Counted from the stretch's first letter, positions 1-7,820 are shown. The stretch is DNA of 12,303 nt from an uncultured Chloroflexota bacterium (GCA_903871975.1 CAIQIY010000495.1:1-12303), one strand, 5' to 3'. Numbers and translations are program-made. The notes: a model not told the origin generated them from the sequence alone.

Positions 1-490
1 GTGCCGATTGACCACACCACGTGTACGCGACTGGCTGCCGCCATCGGCCAGTGCCGCATGGCGTCGGTCACGACACTACCGCAGCAGCCGGGTGGTGTCA
101 AGCACGTGCTGCGGCCGCTCAAGGCTGATGCGGTGCGTCGCGTGTTCGCTGGTGGCCGCCGAGCCTGCATTCCTGGCCCCGCGGGGGTTGTACTGCGCAC
201 TCGCACGTTGTGGTTGGATGTCGGCGCTGCGGGTCGCAACGATCCGCCCCGCACCCACGCTGCAGCAGCGAGCATTGCGTCGGTGCAACACTCGCGGTTC
301 TGCGCGCTCCGTCATGACGATACGTCGTGCGCAGCATACCGCGCGAGGTTGCCGTCGTAGGCGATGCCAGCCCGCGGCCAGTGTGGTTGTTTGTCGATCA
401 AATGGATTACCCGCGCCAGGATGCTGTTCATCGTTGTATTGTGTGGTATGGCACCAGAATGGCTCGACGAATCATCACACGTGATTAACG

Positions 491-683
491 TGAATCAACT
501 GGCGTGTCTATGCGAGTACATCGTATGTGATTCAACCATGGCCCACACTGCTTGACAAGCGCCACATGATGCTGTACCATGATTCACATGACGACGCGAC
601 ATGAGTGCCCGTCAGCATGGAAGGTTGTCTTCACTGTGTTCGATTGTTCCGCAGAATCGCGTTCGTCCGACATGCGTGATTCA
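491..683. repeat. Four dispersed TGATTCA heptamers (possible operator sites)
   Basis: The heptamer TGATTCA occurs at 528-534, 580-586 and 677-683 on the plus strand. Its reverse complement TGAATCA occurs at 491-497. Two plus copies share a preceding G (GTGATTCA). The inverted copy also forms TGATT-N6-AATCA with bases 482-486. The copy at 580-586 begins on the last base of the -10 element of the promoter at 552-580, where a bound repressor would block transcription start. That these are regulator sites is inference; the copies themselves are plain in the sequence. Confidence 0.4.
552..580 (+). promoter_or_regulatory. Sigma-70-like promoter, TTGACA-N17-TACCAT
   Basis: A perfect -35 hexamer TTGACA (552-557) is followed by a 17-base spacer and TACCAT (575-580), a 4/6 match to the -10 consensus. 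Transcription would start near 587. The next supported gene begins at 827, so a transcript would have a leader of about 240 bases, unusually long. A TGATTCA repeat overlaps the end of the -10 element. Confidence 0.5.
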
Positions 684-826
684 ATGTAAATGTGTGATAT
701 CGGCGCTCTAAATGCAGATTGCTCGATTGGATCAACCGTTCATTGCTGAATTATCAATCATTTGCCGCCAGTAACGTACGATGATCGTTTGGTATTGAGC
801 ATTGTTCTATCAATATGGAGATGTTC

Positions 827-1297
827 ATGGAGAATATTTCATCCAAGCATCTTGTTTGCATTGAAGGTAAATTATATTCGCACGCTCGCGCTCACATGGT
901 TTTTCGACGAGTATGCCAGCTTTATGACTCAATGAATCGAAAGTTTGCTTTATTGCGACTCATTGATATTGCATTTGCACGATACCAGCTTGGTGAGGAT
1001 TTTATCGCACAATCACTTGTAAATTATCGATTAGCAACGTATACTGCAGGAAAATACACAATTGATGACATGACCCTGGCGATGGTCCGTGAGCTGGATC
1101 GCCAGTACGACTTGCACGGACACCTGCGCCAGTACATCGTTCATCGCCAGGACATCCGTCACGAACTGGCATTTCCGTTTGCCATCGTGGCTGCGGCACC
1201 AGCCATCGCACACGGCGATGCGGTGTCGGCGGATCCAGCCGTCGCGGAAGAGCCAGTCCTCCCGTCCAGGATTCAGGCATTTCTGCGCTCACTGTGA
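827..1297 (+). CDS. Small hypothetical protein of mosaic composition
   Basis: I do not recognise this 156-residue protein. I chose the ATG at 827 over in-frame ATGs at 815 and 821 because GGAG at 817-820 lies six bases before it, a normal Shine-Dalgarno spacing. The product starts MENISSKHLVCIEG. Residues 1 to about 81 are hydrophobic/aromatic and basic, with Phe, Tyr and Arg spread through what look like helices (for instance RLIDIAFARYQLGEDF). Residues 82-156 hold a charged stretch (VRELDRQYDLHGHLRQYIVHRQ) and then an Ala/Pro/Val-rich tail ending in LRSL. There is no clear signal peptide or transmembrane segment. The DNA for the first half is AT-rich (about 40% GC by eye) and switches abruptly near 1070 to the GC-rich style of the neighbours, which suggests a foreign or fused N-terminal half. 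The promoter at 552-580 is the only one seen upstream. It could be spurious, but start signal and frame length favour a real gene. Confidence 0.55.
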   Translation: MENISSKHLVCIEGKLYSHARAHMVFRRVCQLYDSMNRKFALLRLIDIAFARYQLGEDFIAQSLVNYRLATYTAGKYTIDDMTLAMVRELDRQYDLHGHLRQYIVHRQDIRHELAFPFAIVAAAPAIAHGDAVSADPAVAEEPVLPSRIQAFLRSL

Positions 1298-1625
1298 CGA
1301 TGACGCCCAGAAGCCCCCACATGGCAGGCCGCAGCGTACGATCACGGATCATGCAACCCAACCACACGGCGCACGCCGATCTGGCGGCAGGCGGCCAAGC
1401 CACTCGGCCACGGCGGGCGGTGCACCACCACGCGATCTGACGCCAGCCGCCGGCGATGGGAGTACGGGCACCGGCAGTCTGTTGTCGGCCAGGGCAATGC
1501 GACCACCAGCACACGACGGGCAGGCGCAGTACCCACAGCACCGGCGTTGACTGCAGTTGCGTCGGCGGCTATACTGGGCGCAAACGAGGCGGCACCACGA
1601 CGCGACCGCACAACAGGCGCAACTC
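1298..1625. other. GC-rich gap between genes, containing one promoter
   Basis: No reading frame here has a ribosome binding site or a recognisable product. The only functional element I can support is the promoter at 1547-1575, which serves the next gene. On the minus strand around 1381-1440 a GGCCGAGTGGC string resembles a tRNA D-arm, but the rest of a tRNA is missing. Confidence 0.5.
1547..1575 (+). promoter_or_regulatory. Strong sigma-70-like promoter, TTGACT-N17-TATACT
   Basis: TTGACT (1547-1552, 5/6) and TATACT (1570-1575, 5/6) are separated by exactly 17 bases. The expected start point near 1582 gives a leader of about 44 bases to the ATG at 1626. Because the promoter overlaps the upstream in-frame ATG at 1557, that codon cannot be the translation start of a message from here. 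Confidence 0.75.
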
Positions 1626-4409
1626 ATGCCACCACCGTCATCGCGCCATCTCGTCCGGCTGGTGTGCAGCGTTGCACTCCTGCTCGGGGCCCCGGCGATG
1701 CCAGCGCACGCGACCGACCCGCTGCCATCGTTGATCGTCGTCGCGCGATCGCGGCTAGCCACGCCCGACGCCTTCTTTCCGGCCGAGCGCGGCCCGGCCG
1801 GGCACCTGACCGCCGGAATGCTCCGTGTTGCGCCAGGATCGCAGCTACTGCGCCGCGCCCCCGACGGCACCGTCACCGTCCTGATCGACACCGCCGCACC
1901 TGCCGGCGACCCACGCAATCCGCTCGGCCTGGTCGACCTGCAGTCGCCCGATGTCTCGTTCGACGCACGCCGCGTCGTGCTCGCCGGCACCACCGGGCCG
2001 CGAGCCGCAGAGGCGTGGCGCGTGAACTGGCGGCTGTACGAATACGACCTGGAACGCGCCACACTCCGTCAGTTGACCTTCGACGACCGCACAGCAAGCA
2101 TCCCCGCTGGTCCGGCGAATCTGACAGCCTACGCCGGCTACGATGATGTGTTTCCGGCCTATCTCGCCGATGGCCGGATCGTCTTCAGCTCGTCGCGCTA
2201 TCCGGCGCGCTCGCCGTACGATGGCCGGCCGGCGTTCAACCTGTACCTGCTCGCGCCCGACGGCGGCCCACCACGGCGCATCACCAGCGAACGCAGCGCC
2301 GCGCTGCACGCCACGCCGCTGCCCGACGGCCGGATCCTGTTCAGTCGCTGGTGGGTCAACTTCAACCAGCCGGCCGAACGCGACATCTACAATCGCATCG
2401 ACAACGGCCCCGGCGCCGAGATCGCCCGCGACGCCAGCGGTGCGCCAATCACCGTGCGTCGGCGCGTCACGCTGCGCGAGACGGTCGTAGTGACTGCCAC
2501 GCCGGCGCCGCCGACCGCCACCGCGCGGCCGACGATCTGGCCGACGGCGCGCCCAGCCGAACTACGGCTCACGCCGCTCCCCACTGCGACGCGCCCAGCA
2601 CCCGTGCCGACGCCACCGCCACTGATCCGCGAGCGCAGCACCGTCGTCACCGAACCGCTGCGCGGCACGCGCCTCGCCGATGGCACATTCATCTTCGCCA
2701 ACGAAGACGCCTCGTTCCGCCCGGCGCGCGGGCTGCTGAGCGACGGCAGCCCGATTCGTGATGCGCCGAACACCTGGCACCTGATGGTGATCGCCGCCGA
2801 CGGCACCGGCCTCGCGCGCTTCGCCTGGACGCCACGCTTCCCCTCGGCGTTGGCGCGTGACGATGGCAACGACACGTTCAACGCCGCCGAACCGGCGCTG
2901 GTGTTCGATGGAGCGCGCATGCTGGTGGCCTACACCACACAGCGCGACGGCACCATGGCCCACACCACGCGGGGCACCGGCGTACGCGTCGCGCTGCCCG
3001 GCATCGCCTACGCTGCCGTGAATACGACCGAGTCGGTCGCTGGCCACCGCTGGGATGCTGCCGGTGCGCTCGACCCGCCCTATGCCCTGGCGCCCGCCGG
3101 GCTCCCCGACGGACGCCTGATCGTGTCGCATACCGCGGCGCAGCGATTGGCCGAGCGCGATGCCAGCTGGCGTGTCGGTGGCGCGGCACCCGGCCGTACG
3201 CTGCCGCTCCAGACCGGGCCATGGCGCTACGAACTGCGGGTGATGCGCCCCGACGGCAGCGATGCCAGCACCGTGCCGATGGCGGGCATCGGCGACGCAT
3301 TCGACCTGATGGACGCCACGCCGCTGGTGCCGCGGCCGGTCGGCGAGGGAGACAGCCGGTGGCAGTTGCCGCCGCCCGATGCCTACCCGCCGGCCGCCGA
3401 CGATCCCGCCGCATGGAACGTGCCGCGCGGCCTGCGCGACAGTGCGGGCCAGCCCGCCTATCCCTGGGCGCGGCGCGCCATCGGCGAGATCGCATTGACG
3501 ACGCTCGAAAATGTCAACGTGTACGCCAACCCGCCACTCGAACTGCCGTACATCAACGATTCACCGCCGCTGGGCAGCGTGGCATTCGCCGACATCTACA
3601 TCGACGCCAATCAGTTCGGTGGCGCCACGCCACGCGCCGACCAGCCCGACGACCAGGTGCGCGCGGTTCGCTGGCTCACCGTGCCGGTCGACGCACAGGG
3701 GCGCTTCGTGGCGGCGGCACCTGCCGACACGCCACTGTTCATCGTGCTGCGCGATCGCGATGGCCGCATCGTGCGCGGTGGCGCCCGTGGCAGCCTGGCG
3801 ATCGCCCAGGGCAATACACCGGGGCGTGCCGGTGAGCACCTGCGGTGCGTCGGCTGCCACCTCGGCCACGCCAGCGGCTCGCTCCCGCCACATGGCCCGG
3901 CCACCTACGGCTGGACGAATGTCGCCGGCCTGGCCGAGGTGACGGCGGGCGGTGCAGCGCTGCTCACCGACCGGCGGGGCGTCGTGCCCGGGCCGTCGGG
4001 AGCCTTCTACGACACCAGTGCCCCCTGGCGCGGCGCGCCGGGTGATGTGCTCGCATTGCGCTGGCGCCAACCGATCGCGGTGCGTGAAGTACGCCTGAGT
4101 GGCGCACAGCCTGGGATGTTCGGCCTCGCCGACGATCTGCAGGTACGCGCAGTGTTCAGCGCCACCCTCGGCGGCGTCACGCTCGCCAATGCTGCCCGCG
4201 ACCTCGGCGTGGTCGCCCCGCTGAGCGCTGGCGGCACGCGCGTGCGCTTCGACCCACCGCTGGTGCTCGACCAGATCAGGCTGGCGCTTGAGCCACTCGC
4301 CGGCACCACCGTCGCACTCGACGAGATCGAGGTGATCGGGCAGGGGGCCAGCCTCGCGGCGCTCACCGGCCAGCCCAACGAGGTGATGCTGCCGCTGGTG
4401 GTGCGCTGA
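1626..4409 (+). CDS. Secreted TolB-like propeller / HzsA-like c-type haem protein
   Basis: A 927-residue exported protein. The ATG at 1626 is chosen because the promoter at 1547-1575 excludes the ATG at 1557 and because it opens directly onto a signal peptide: basic start, hydrophobic core at residues 11-24, cleavage after AHA (27-29). The Shine-Dalgarno is weak (AGG at 1615-1617). Blade-like repeats of the DGRI[V/L]FS type occur near residues 182-189, 234-240, 352-358 and 495-501, as in TolB/PD40 propellers. A Thr/Pro/Ala-rich insert (about 288-333) interrupts them. Residues 640-745 follow the layout of the family named after the middle domain of hydrazine synthase alpha: WLTVPVDAQGRF, then DTPLFIVLRDRDGR, then GEHLRCVGCH. 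The last contains a CxxCH haem c site (C741, C744, H745). Residues 795-905 resemble a beta-sandwich, galactose-binding-like domain. The tail is LPLVVR. Family placement is from memory of motifs; it is not evidence for hydrazine synthesis or anammox. A role in periplasmic or surface redox or binding is inference. No cytochrome maturation genes are nearby. Confidence 0.8.
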   Translation: MPPPSSRHLVRLVCSVALLLGAPAMPAHATDPLPSLIVVARSRLATPDAFFPAERGPAGHLTAGMLRVAPGSQLLRRAPDGTVTVLIDTAAPAGDPRNPLGLVDLQSPDVSFDARRVVLAGTTGPRAAEAWRVNWRLYEYDLERATLRQLTFDDRTASIPAGPANLTAYAGYDDVFPAYLADGRIVFSSSRYPARSPYDGRPAFNLYLLAPDGGPPRRITSERSAALHATPLPDGRILFSRWWVNFNQPAERDIYNRIDNGPGAEIARDASGAPITVRRRVTLRETVVVTATPAPPTATARPTIWPTARPAELRLTPLPTATRPAPVPTPPPLIRERSTVVTEPLRGTRLADGTFIFANEDASFRPARGLLSDGSPIRDAPNTWHLMVIAADGTGLARFAWTPRFPSALARDDGNDTFNAAEPALVFDGARMLVAYTTQRDGTMAHTTRGTGVRVALPGIAYAAVNTTESVAGHRWDAAGALDPPYALAPAGLPDGRLIVSHTAAQRLAERDASWRVGGAAPGRTLPLQTGPWRYELRVMRPDGSDASTVPMAGIGDAFDLMDATPLVPRPVGEGDSRWQLPPPDAYPPAADDPAAWNVPRGLRDSAGQPAYPWARRAIGEIALTTLENVNVYANPPLELPYINDSPPLGSVAFADIYIDANQFGGATPRADQPDDQVRAVRWLTVPVDAQGRFVAAAPADTPLFIVLRDRDGRIVRGGARGSLAIAQGNTPGRAGEHLRCVGCHLGHASGSLPPHGPATYGWTNVAGLAEVTAGGAALLTDRRGVVPGPSGAFYDTSAPWRGAPGDVLALRWRQPIAVREVRLSGAQPGMFGLADDLQVRAVFSATLGGVTLANAARDLGVVAPLSAGGTRVRFDPPLVLDQIRLALEPLAGTTVALDEIEVIGQGASLAALTGQPNEVMLPLVVR

Positions 4410-4431
4410 GCGCCCGGGGGTGCCACCAACG

Positions 4432-6240
4432 TCACTGGCTAGCGCGCACGAGACGAAATCCGACCAGGTTCAGGCGCTGCAACGGCTGTCCGGTCGAGTC
4501 GCAGCGCACCGTGTTGGCTTCGTTGTAGAACGACCCACCACGCACCTGGTTGGTGCCGTCGTCGACCCATTCCCACACGTTGCCCGACATGTCGAGCACG
4601 CCGAATGGGCTCGCGCCGGCGGGCAAGCTGCCGACCGGCAGCGTGTCGCCGTGATCCTTGTCATCGGGCGTTGGGTCACGGGCTGGGTCCCAATGATTCG
4701 AGAGTTCGGGGCTGGCCGCCGCATTGCCCCACGGAAAACTACGGCCGTCGTCGCCACGGCATGCGCGCAGCCACTGCGCAGCACTTGGCAGCATGGCGCC
4801 ACGCCAGGCGGCATAGACCCGTGCCTGCTCGCGGGTGACCCAGAGCACCGGATGGTCGGCGTACACCGGATCATTCCAGCGTACCTCGAAGTATTTGCGG
4901 CGCTCTTCTTCGCCACCCGCGGGGAACGGCTGGACGTACGGCACCTCGCAGGCGCCGGCCGCGACGCACGCGGCATACTGGGCATTGGTGACCTCGGTGC
5001 GCATGATGCGGAATGCGGCGAGCCCGCCGCCGGCGGGAATGTCGATCCACTCGCCGGCAGCATCGGTGGCGAGCTGGGCGGCGCTGGGCTGCGCTGCCGG
5101 CGCGGGTGCTGCGGCCGTCGGCGTCGCAAGGGTGACCGCTGGTGCCGCGGTCGGCGCCAACACGATGGCGGTCGGCGCCGGCGCGACCGTGGGGAACGGC
5201 ACCGGCGTCGCGGTCGAGAGCGTCGCTGGCGCTGCCGTCGGCAGCCGGGTGCCATCGAGGCGGGGCGTCGGCGCCAGGGGAGTCACCGTGGCGTCGAGCG
5301 CTGCGCCATCCCCTGTCAAGGCCGCTCTGCTGGTCAACGCGATCGTCGCAGCGCTCACCAGCAGCACGACGATGGTCACAGCGGCGAGCACGATGCGCGT
5401 GAGTGGCCTGGCTCGCGGGGCAGCCCGGTCAGCGTTGCCGGCGAGCAGCAAGCGGCGAAACTCGGCCACGTTGGCGGGGCGGTCGTCGCTGGCGACTGCC
5501 ATACCGCGCCGGATGGCCTCGCTCAGCGTCGCGCTGACGTCGGGTCGGAGTTGCCGCACGGTGGGCAGCGGGTCGGGCGTGCGGCCTTCACGTGCCTCGG
5601 CCGAATACGCTGGCGCCTGACCGGTGGCCAACGTGTAGAGCAGTGCCGCCAGGCCGTACACGTCGGTGCGCGCGTCGCTGCGACCGGTGCCGGGGCGCAT
5701 CTGCTCGATCGGCGCGTAGGCGTAGGTGCCACCCAGCCGGCTGGCGCCGGTGAGGCCGTCGCCGTGCTTCATCAGGCCGAAGTCGACCAGACAGCACTCG
5801 CCGTCGGCGGTGAGCCGAACGTTGGCCGGCTTGACGTCGCGGTGATAAATCGGTGGCTGTCGGGTGTGCAGGTATTCGAGCGCCGCACACAGTTGCAGCG
5901 CAAACCCGATCACTTGTGCGTCGGATAGTGCACCGCGACGATCGATGAGCTCGGCCAGGTTCTGCCCGGCGAGGTATTGCATCACCAGATAGCCGGATCG
6001 ACCATGGGAGAATGCGTCGTAATACCGCGGCAGGTTGCCGTGTTCGATGGACCGAAGAGTCTCGTATTCACGCAGGAACAACTCGGTGTCGCGCGCGTCC
6101 TTGGATTCCTTGATGGCGACATCAATACCATCGGCGATGCGGGTCGCGTGATAGACAATGCCGAAGCCGCCCCCGCCGATGATGTCGCGGATGCGGTATC
6201 GTTGTGTCGGTCCTTCGATGACGTCGTCGGGTCGAAGCAT
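4432..6240 (-). CDS. Membrane Ser/Thr protein kinase with C-terminal FGE-sulfatase-like domain
   Basis: A 602-residue protein from the ATG at 6240; AGGGGTGA (6246-6253, minus strand) lies five bases upstream. A GTG at 6249 would add three residues. Residues 1-265 are a complete kinase: Gly-rich loop GGGGFG (22-27), VAIK lysine K44, HRDVKPAN loop with catalytic D135, DFG (153-155) and APIE (176-179) in place of APE. A single membrane segment (about 282-304) is followed by a Thr/Pro/Ala-rich linker (about 317-390). The extracytoplasmic C-terminal part (about 397-601) has formylglycine-generating-enzyme-fold landmarks: DMSGNVWEW near 550-558, RGGSF (567-571) and GFRLV (594-598). It has four cysteines (425, 431, 494, 580), but the catalytic Cys pair that follows RGGS in true FGE is missing (N573 and V578 at those places), so it is probably a binding or sensor domain. 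The likely job is to sense an outside cue and phosphorylate cytoplasmic targets on Ser/Thr; targets are unknown. It converges on the haem-protein gene with 22 bp between stops. Confidence 0.9.
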   Translation of the reverse strand: MLRPDDVIEGPTQRYRIRDIIGGGGFGIVYHATRIADGIDVAIKESKDARDTELFLREYETLRSIEHGNLPRYYDAFSHGRSGYLVMQYLAGQNLAELIDRRGALSDAQVIGFALQLCAALEYLHTRQPPIYHRDVKPANVRLTADGECCLVDFGLMKHGDGLTGASRLGGTYAYAPIEQMRPGTGRSDARTDVYGLAALLYTLATGQAPAYSAEAREGRTPDPLPTVRQLRPDVSATLSEAIRRGMAVASDDRPANVAEFRRLLLAGNADRAAPRARPLTRIVLAAVTIVVLLVSAATIALTSRAALTGDGAALDATVTPLAPTPRLDGTRLPTAAPATLSTATPVPFPTVAPAPTAIVLAPTAAPAVTLATPTAAAPAPAAQPSAAQLATDAAGEWIDIPAGGGLAAFRIMRTEVTNAQYAACVAAGACEVPYVQPFPAGGEEERRKYFEVRWNDPVYADHPVLWVTREQARVYAAWRGAMLPSAAQWLRACRGDDGRSFPWGNAAASPELSNHWDPARDPTPDDKDHGDTLPVGSLPAGASPFGVLDMSGNVWEWVDDGTNQVRGGSFYNEANTVRCDSTGQPLQRLNLVGFRLVRASQ

Positions 6241-6596
6241 CGTCGTCACCCCTGTCGATGCAGCTGGTCGGCCCCGAGAGCCGGAACCCCCATCATCCTA
6301 TCACAGAACGTGGCGACCAACAGCAGAATCGTGACCACAATCGCGTAGTGCTGGATTGCGCGCGCTCAGGGAGCAGCAGCGTCTGTCGCGTTCCCCGATG
6401 ACATGGTGACGGGCACTGCGGGCGAGGGCGGTACCCGAAGGCTACTGGCCAGGCCGGGTTGCCGGGCGGGTTGCGATGCGCAGATTCCGGCGGCGGTGCG
6501 ACAGCCGGCCACGATACCCCACCCGCGACCGGGATTGCCCGCGACGCGGGGCTGCGCTACAATGCGCGGCGCTGCCTTCCGAGGGGGATTCGTGCC
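6241..6596. other. Divergent intergenic region between kinase and glycosyltransferase genes
   Basis: The kinase gene leaves to the left and the glycosyltransferase gene to the right. The rightward promoter is clear at 6535-6563. For the leftward gene only a weak -10-like TAGGAT (minus strand of 6295-6300) is seen, without a convincing -35. The part 6366-6530 is GC-rich with a short repeated GGGTTGC, and I see no gene in it. Confidence 0.5.
6535..6563 (+). promoter_or_regulatory. Sigma-70-like promoter, TTGCCC-N17-TACAAT
   Basis: TTGCCC (6535-6540) and TACAAT (6558-6563, 5/6) are 17 bases apart. Initiation near 6570 would leave a leader of about 27 bases, containing GAGGGGG (6581-6587) just ahead of the TTG start at 6597. 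This short leader supports the downstream start choice for the glycosyltransferase. Confidence 0.7.
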
Positions 6597-7805
6597 TTGG
6601 CGTACAACGTCCTGATGATCGCACCGACGAGTTTCTTCGCCGATTACGGCTGCCATGTACGGATCTGGGAAGAGATTCAGGCCCTGCAGCACCTGGGGCA
6701 TGCGGTGACGCTGGCCACGTACCACAATGGCGACGACGTGCCGGGCGTGCGCATCCATCGTTCGTGGGATGTGCCGTGGCTCAAGCGGGCGATGGTTGGG
6801 TCATCGCGCCACAAGCTCTACCTCGATGCGGCGCTGTCGTGGCGCAGCCTGCGCGTGGCACTGGCGCTGCGGCCGACGCTGATCCACGCCCATCTGCACG
6901 AAGGCGCGTTGATCGGCGCGGTGCTCAAGCGCCTGCTCGGCGTGCCACTGATCTTCGACTACCAGGGCAGTCTGACCAGCGAGATGCTGGATCATCGCTT
7001 TCTCGCACCCGACAGCCGGCTCCTGCCGTGGTGGCGCGCACTGGAGCGCACCATCGATCGTGCCGCCGACCGGCTGATCACGTCGAATGCCAACGCGGCA
7101 ACGCTGCTGCATCACGCGGGCGATCGCCATGCCGCGCGCATCCGTACCGTGATCGACAGCGTGAACACCACACGGTTCCGGCCATTCGACGGCTCGCCGG
7201 CGTGGCAGGCGCAGCGTGTGGCGTTGCGCGAGCAACTGGGCATCCCGCAGGACCGGCGGATCGTCATCTATATTGGCCTGCTCGCGCCGTATCAGGGCAC
7301 CAACAAGCTGATCGAGGCCGCTGCACTCCTGGCGCCACACTACCCGGATGTCCACTTTTTGATCATGGGGTACCCCGATCCGGCGAGTTACCGGGCCTAC
7401 GCCGCCACGCTCGGCATCGCCGATCGGGTGACGCTGCCCGGCCGCATTTATTACCGTGACCTGCACAGCTACCTGGCGCTCGGCGAGGTGGCGGTGGCGC
7501 CGAAGATGAGCCTGACCGAGGGTAGCGGCAAGATCCCCAACTACATGGCACTCGGCCTGCCGGTTGTCACCTTCGACACCCCGGTCAGCCGTGAGTTTCT
7601 TGGCCCGCTGGGCATCTATGCGGCGTATGGCAGCACCGAGGACCTGGCGCGCCGGATCGCCGATGCGCTCGACCGGCCGGCATGGGCCGCCGCGCTGGGC
7701 CAGCAGGGGCGCGAGCGCGCTGTCGCCGCATTCTCGTGGCAGGCGGCCGCCCGTCAGATCGAGGCGATCTACGCCGAGGCGCTCACCGAGGCAGCCCATC
7801 GCTGA
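6597..7805 (+). CDS. GT-B glycosyltransferase, family GT4-like
   Basis: A 402-residue protein that should move a sugar from a nucleotide-sugar donor to an unknown acceptor, probably a cell-envelope or exported glycan. I start it at TTG 6597 because GAGGGGG (6581-6587) is nine bases upstream and the promoter ends at 6563; the in-frame ATG at 6459 lies upstream of that promoter. The N-terminal half (1-190) begins MAYNVLMIAPTSFFADYGCH, an acceptor-domain opening with a Gly loop, and contains IHAHLHEGALIG (96-107). The donor half shows IYIGLLAPYQGTNKLIEAA (224-242), FLIMGYPDP (254-262), RVTLPGRIYYRDL (277-289) and EGSGKIPNYMALGLPVVTFD (308-327). The EX7E signature is altered: the first Glu is kept (E308) but the second is Asn315, and the usual Lys in the K-G motif is Q233. 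Retaining GT4 subfamilies with these variants exist, so activity is likely but the donor cannot be named. No glycan cluster surrounds it; it appears to be transcribed alone. Confidence 0.87.
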   Translation: MAYNVLMIAPTSFFADYGCHVRIWEEIQALQHLGHAVTLATYHNGDDVPGVRIHRSWDVPWLKRAMVGSSRHKLYLDAALSWRSLRVALALRPTLIHAHLHEGALIGAVLKRLLGVPLIFDYQGSLTSEMLDHRFLAPDSRLLPWWRALERTIDRAADRLITSNANAATLLHHAGDRHAARIRTVIDSVNTTRFRPFDGSPAWQAQRVALREQLGIPQDRRIVIYIGLLAPYQGTNKLIEAAALLAPHYPDVHFLIMGYPDPASYRAYAATLGIADRVTLPGRIYYRDLHSYLALGEVAVAPKMSLTEGSGKIPNYMALGLPVVTFDTPVSREFLGPLGIYAAYGSTEDLARRIADALDRPAWAAALGQQGRERAVAAFSWQAAARQIEAIYAEALTEAAHR

Positions 7806-7820
7806 GCTGCACCACGCCCC

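Larger units (their letters stand above)
1..826. other. Stretch without a confident gene; GC-rich then AT-rich
   Basis: Positions 1-360 are GC-rich and stay open in the first forward frame from a GTG at base 1 to a TAG at 358-360. The resulting 119-residue peptide is rich in Cys, His and Arg, has no recognisable domain, and overlaps other open frames. It could be the tail of a gene starting before the window, but I would not call it. From about 361 the composition becomes visibly more AT-rich, and no open frame there looks coding. This second part carries a promoter-like pair (552-580), repeated TGATTCA heptamers and several short palindromes (CACGTG at 478-483, CGTACG at 775-780, an 11-bp odd-centred palindrome at 778-788), so it reads as regulatory or intergenic DNA. 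Confidence 0.5.

Noticed and set aside
1..484. Overlapping forward open frames of 119 and 158 residues at the window start
   Set aside because: They overlap in different frames, are rich in Arg/Cys/Ser without any domain-like pattern, and have no visible ribosome binding site. The first could be the end of a gene that begins upstream, which cannot be judged here.
1381..1440. tRNA-like string on the minus strand (GGCCGAGTGGC, resembling a Ser/Leu tRNA D-arm)
   Set aside because: No GTTCGA-type T-loop follows, the anticodon stem-loop would have the wrong loop size, and no acceptor stem pairs. It is a chance match.
1626..4409. Reading the HzsA-like protein as evidence for anammox or hydrazine synthesis
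   Set aside because: Only one haem motif and the shared middle-domain layout are present, with no HzsB/HzsC-like partners; the family is much broader than anammox.
4420..5928. Long forward open frame (502 residues) opposite the kinase-FGE gene
   Set aside because: It lies antisense to a gene with complete kinase motifs; the GC-rich codon pattern keeps antisense frames open. The translation is low-complexity Arg/Gly-rich.
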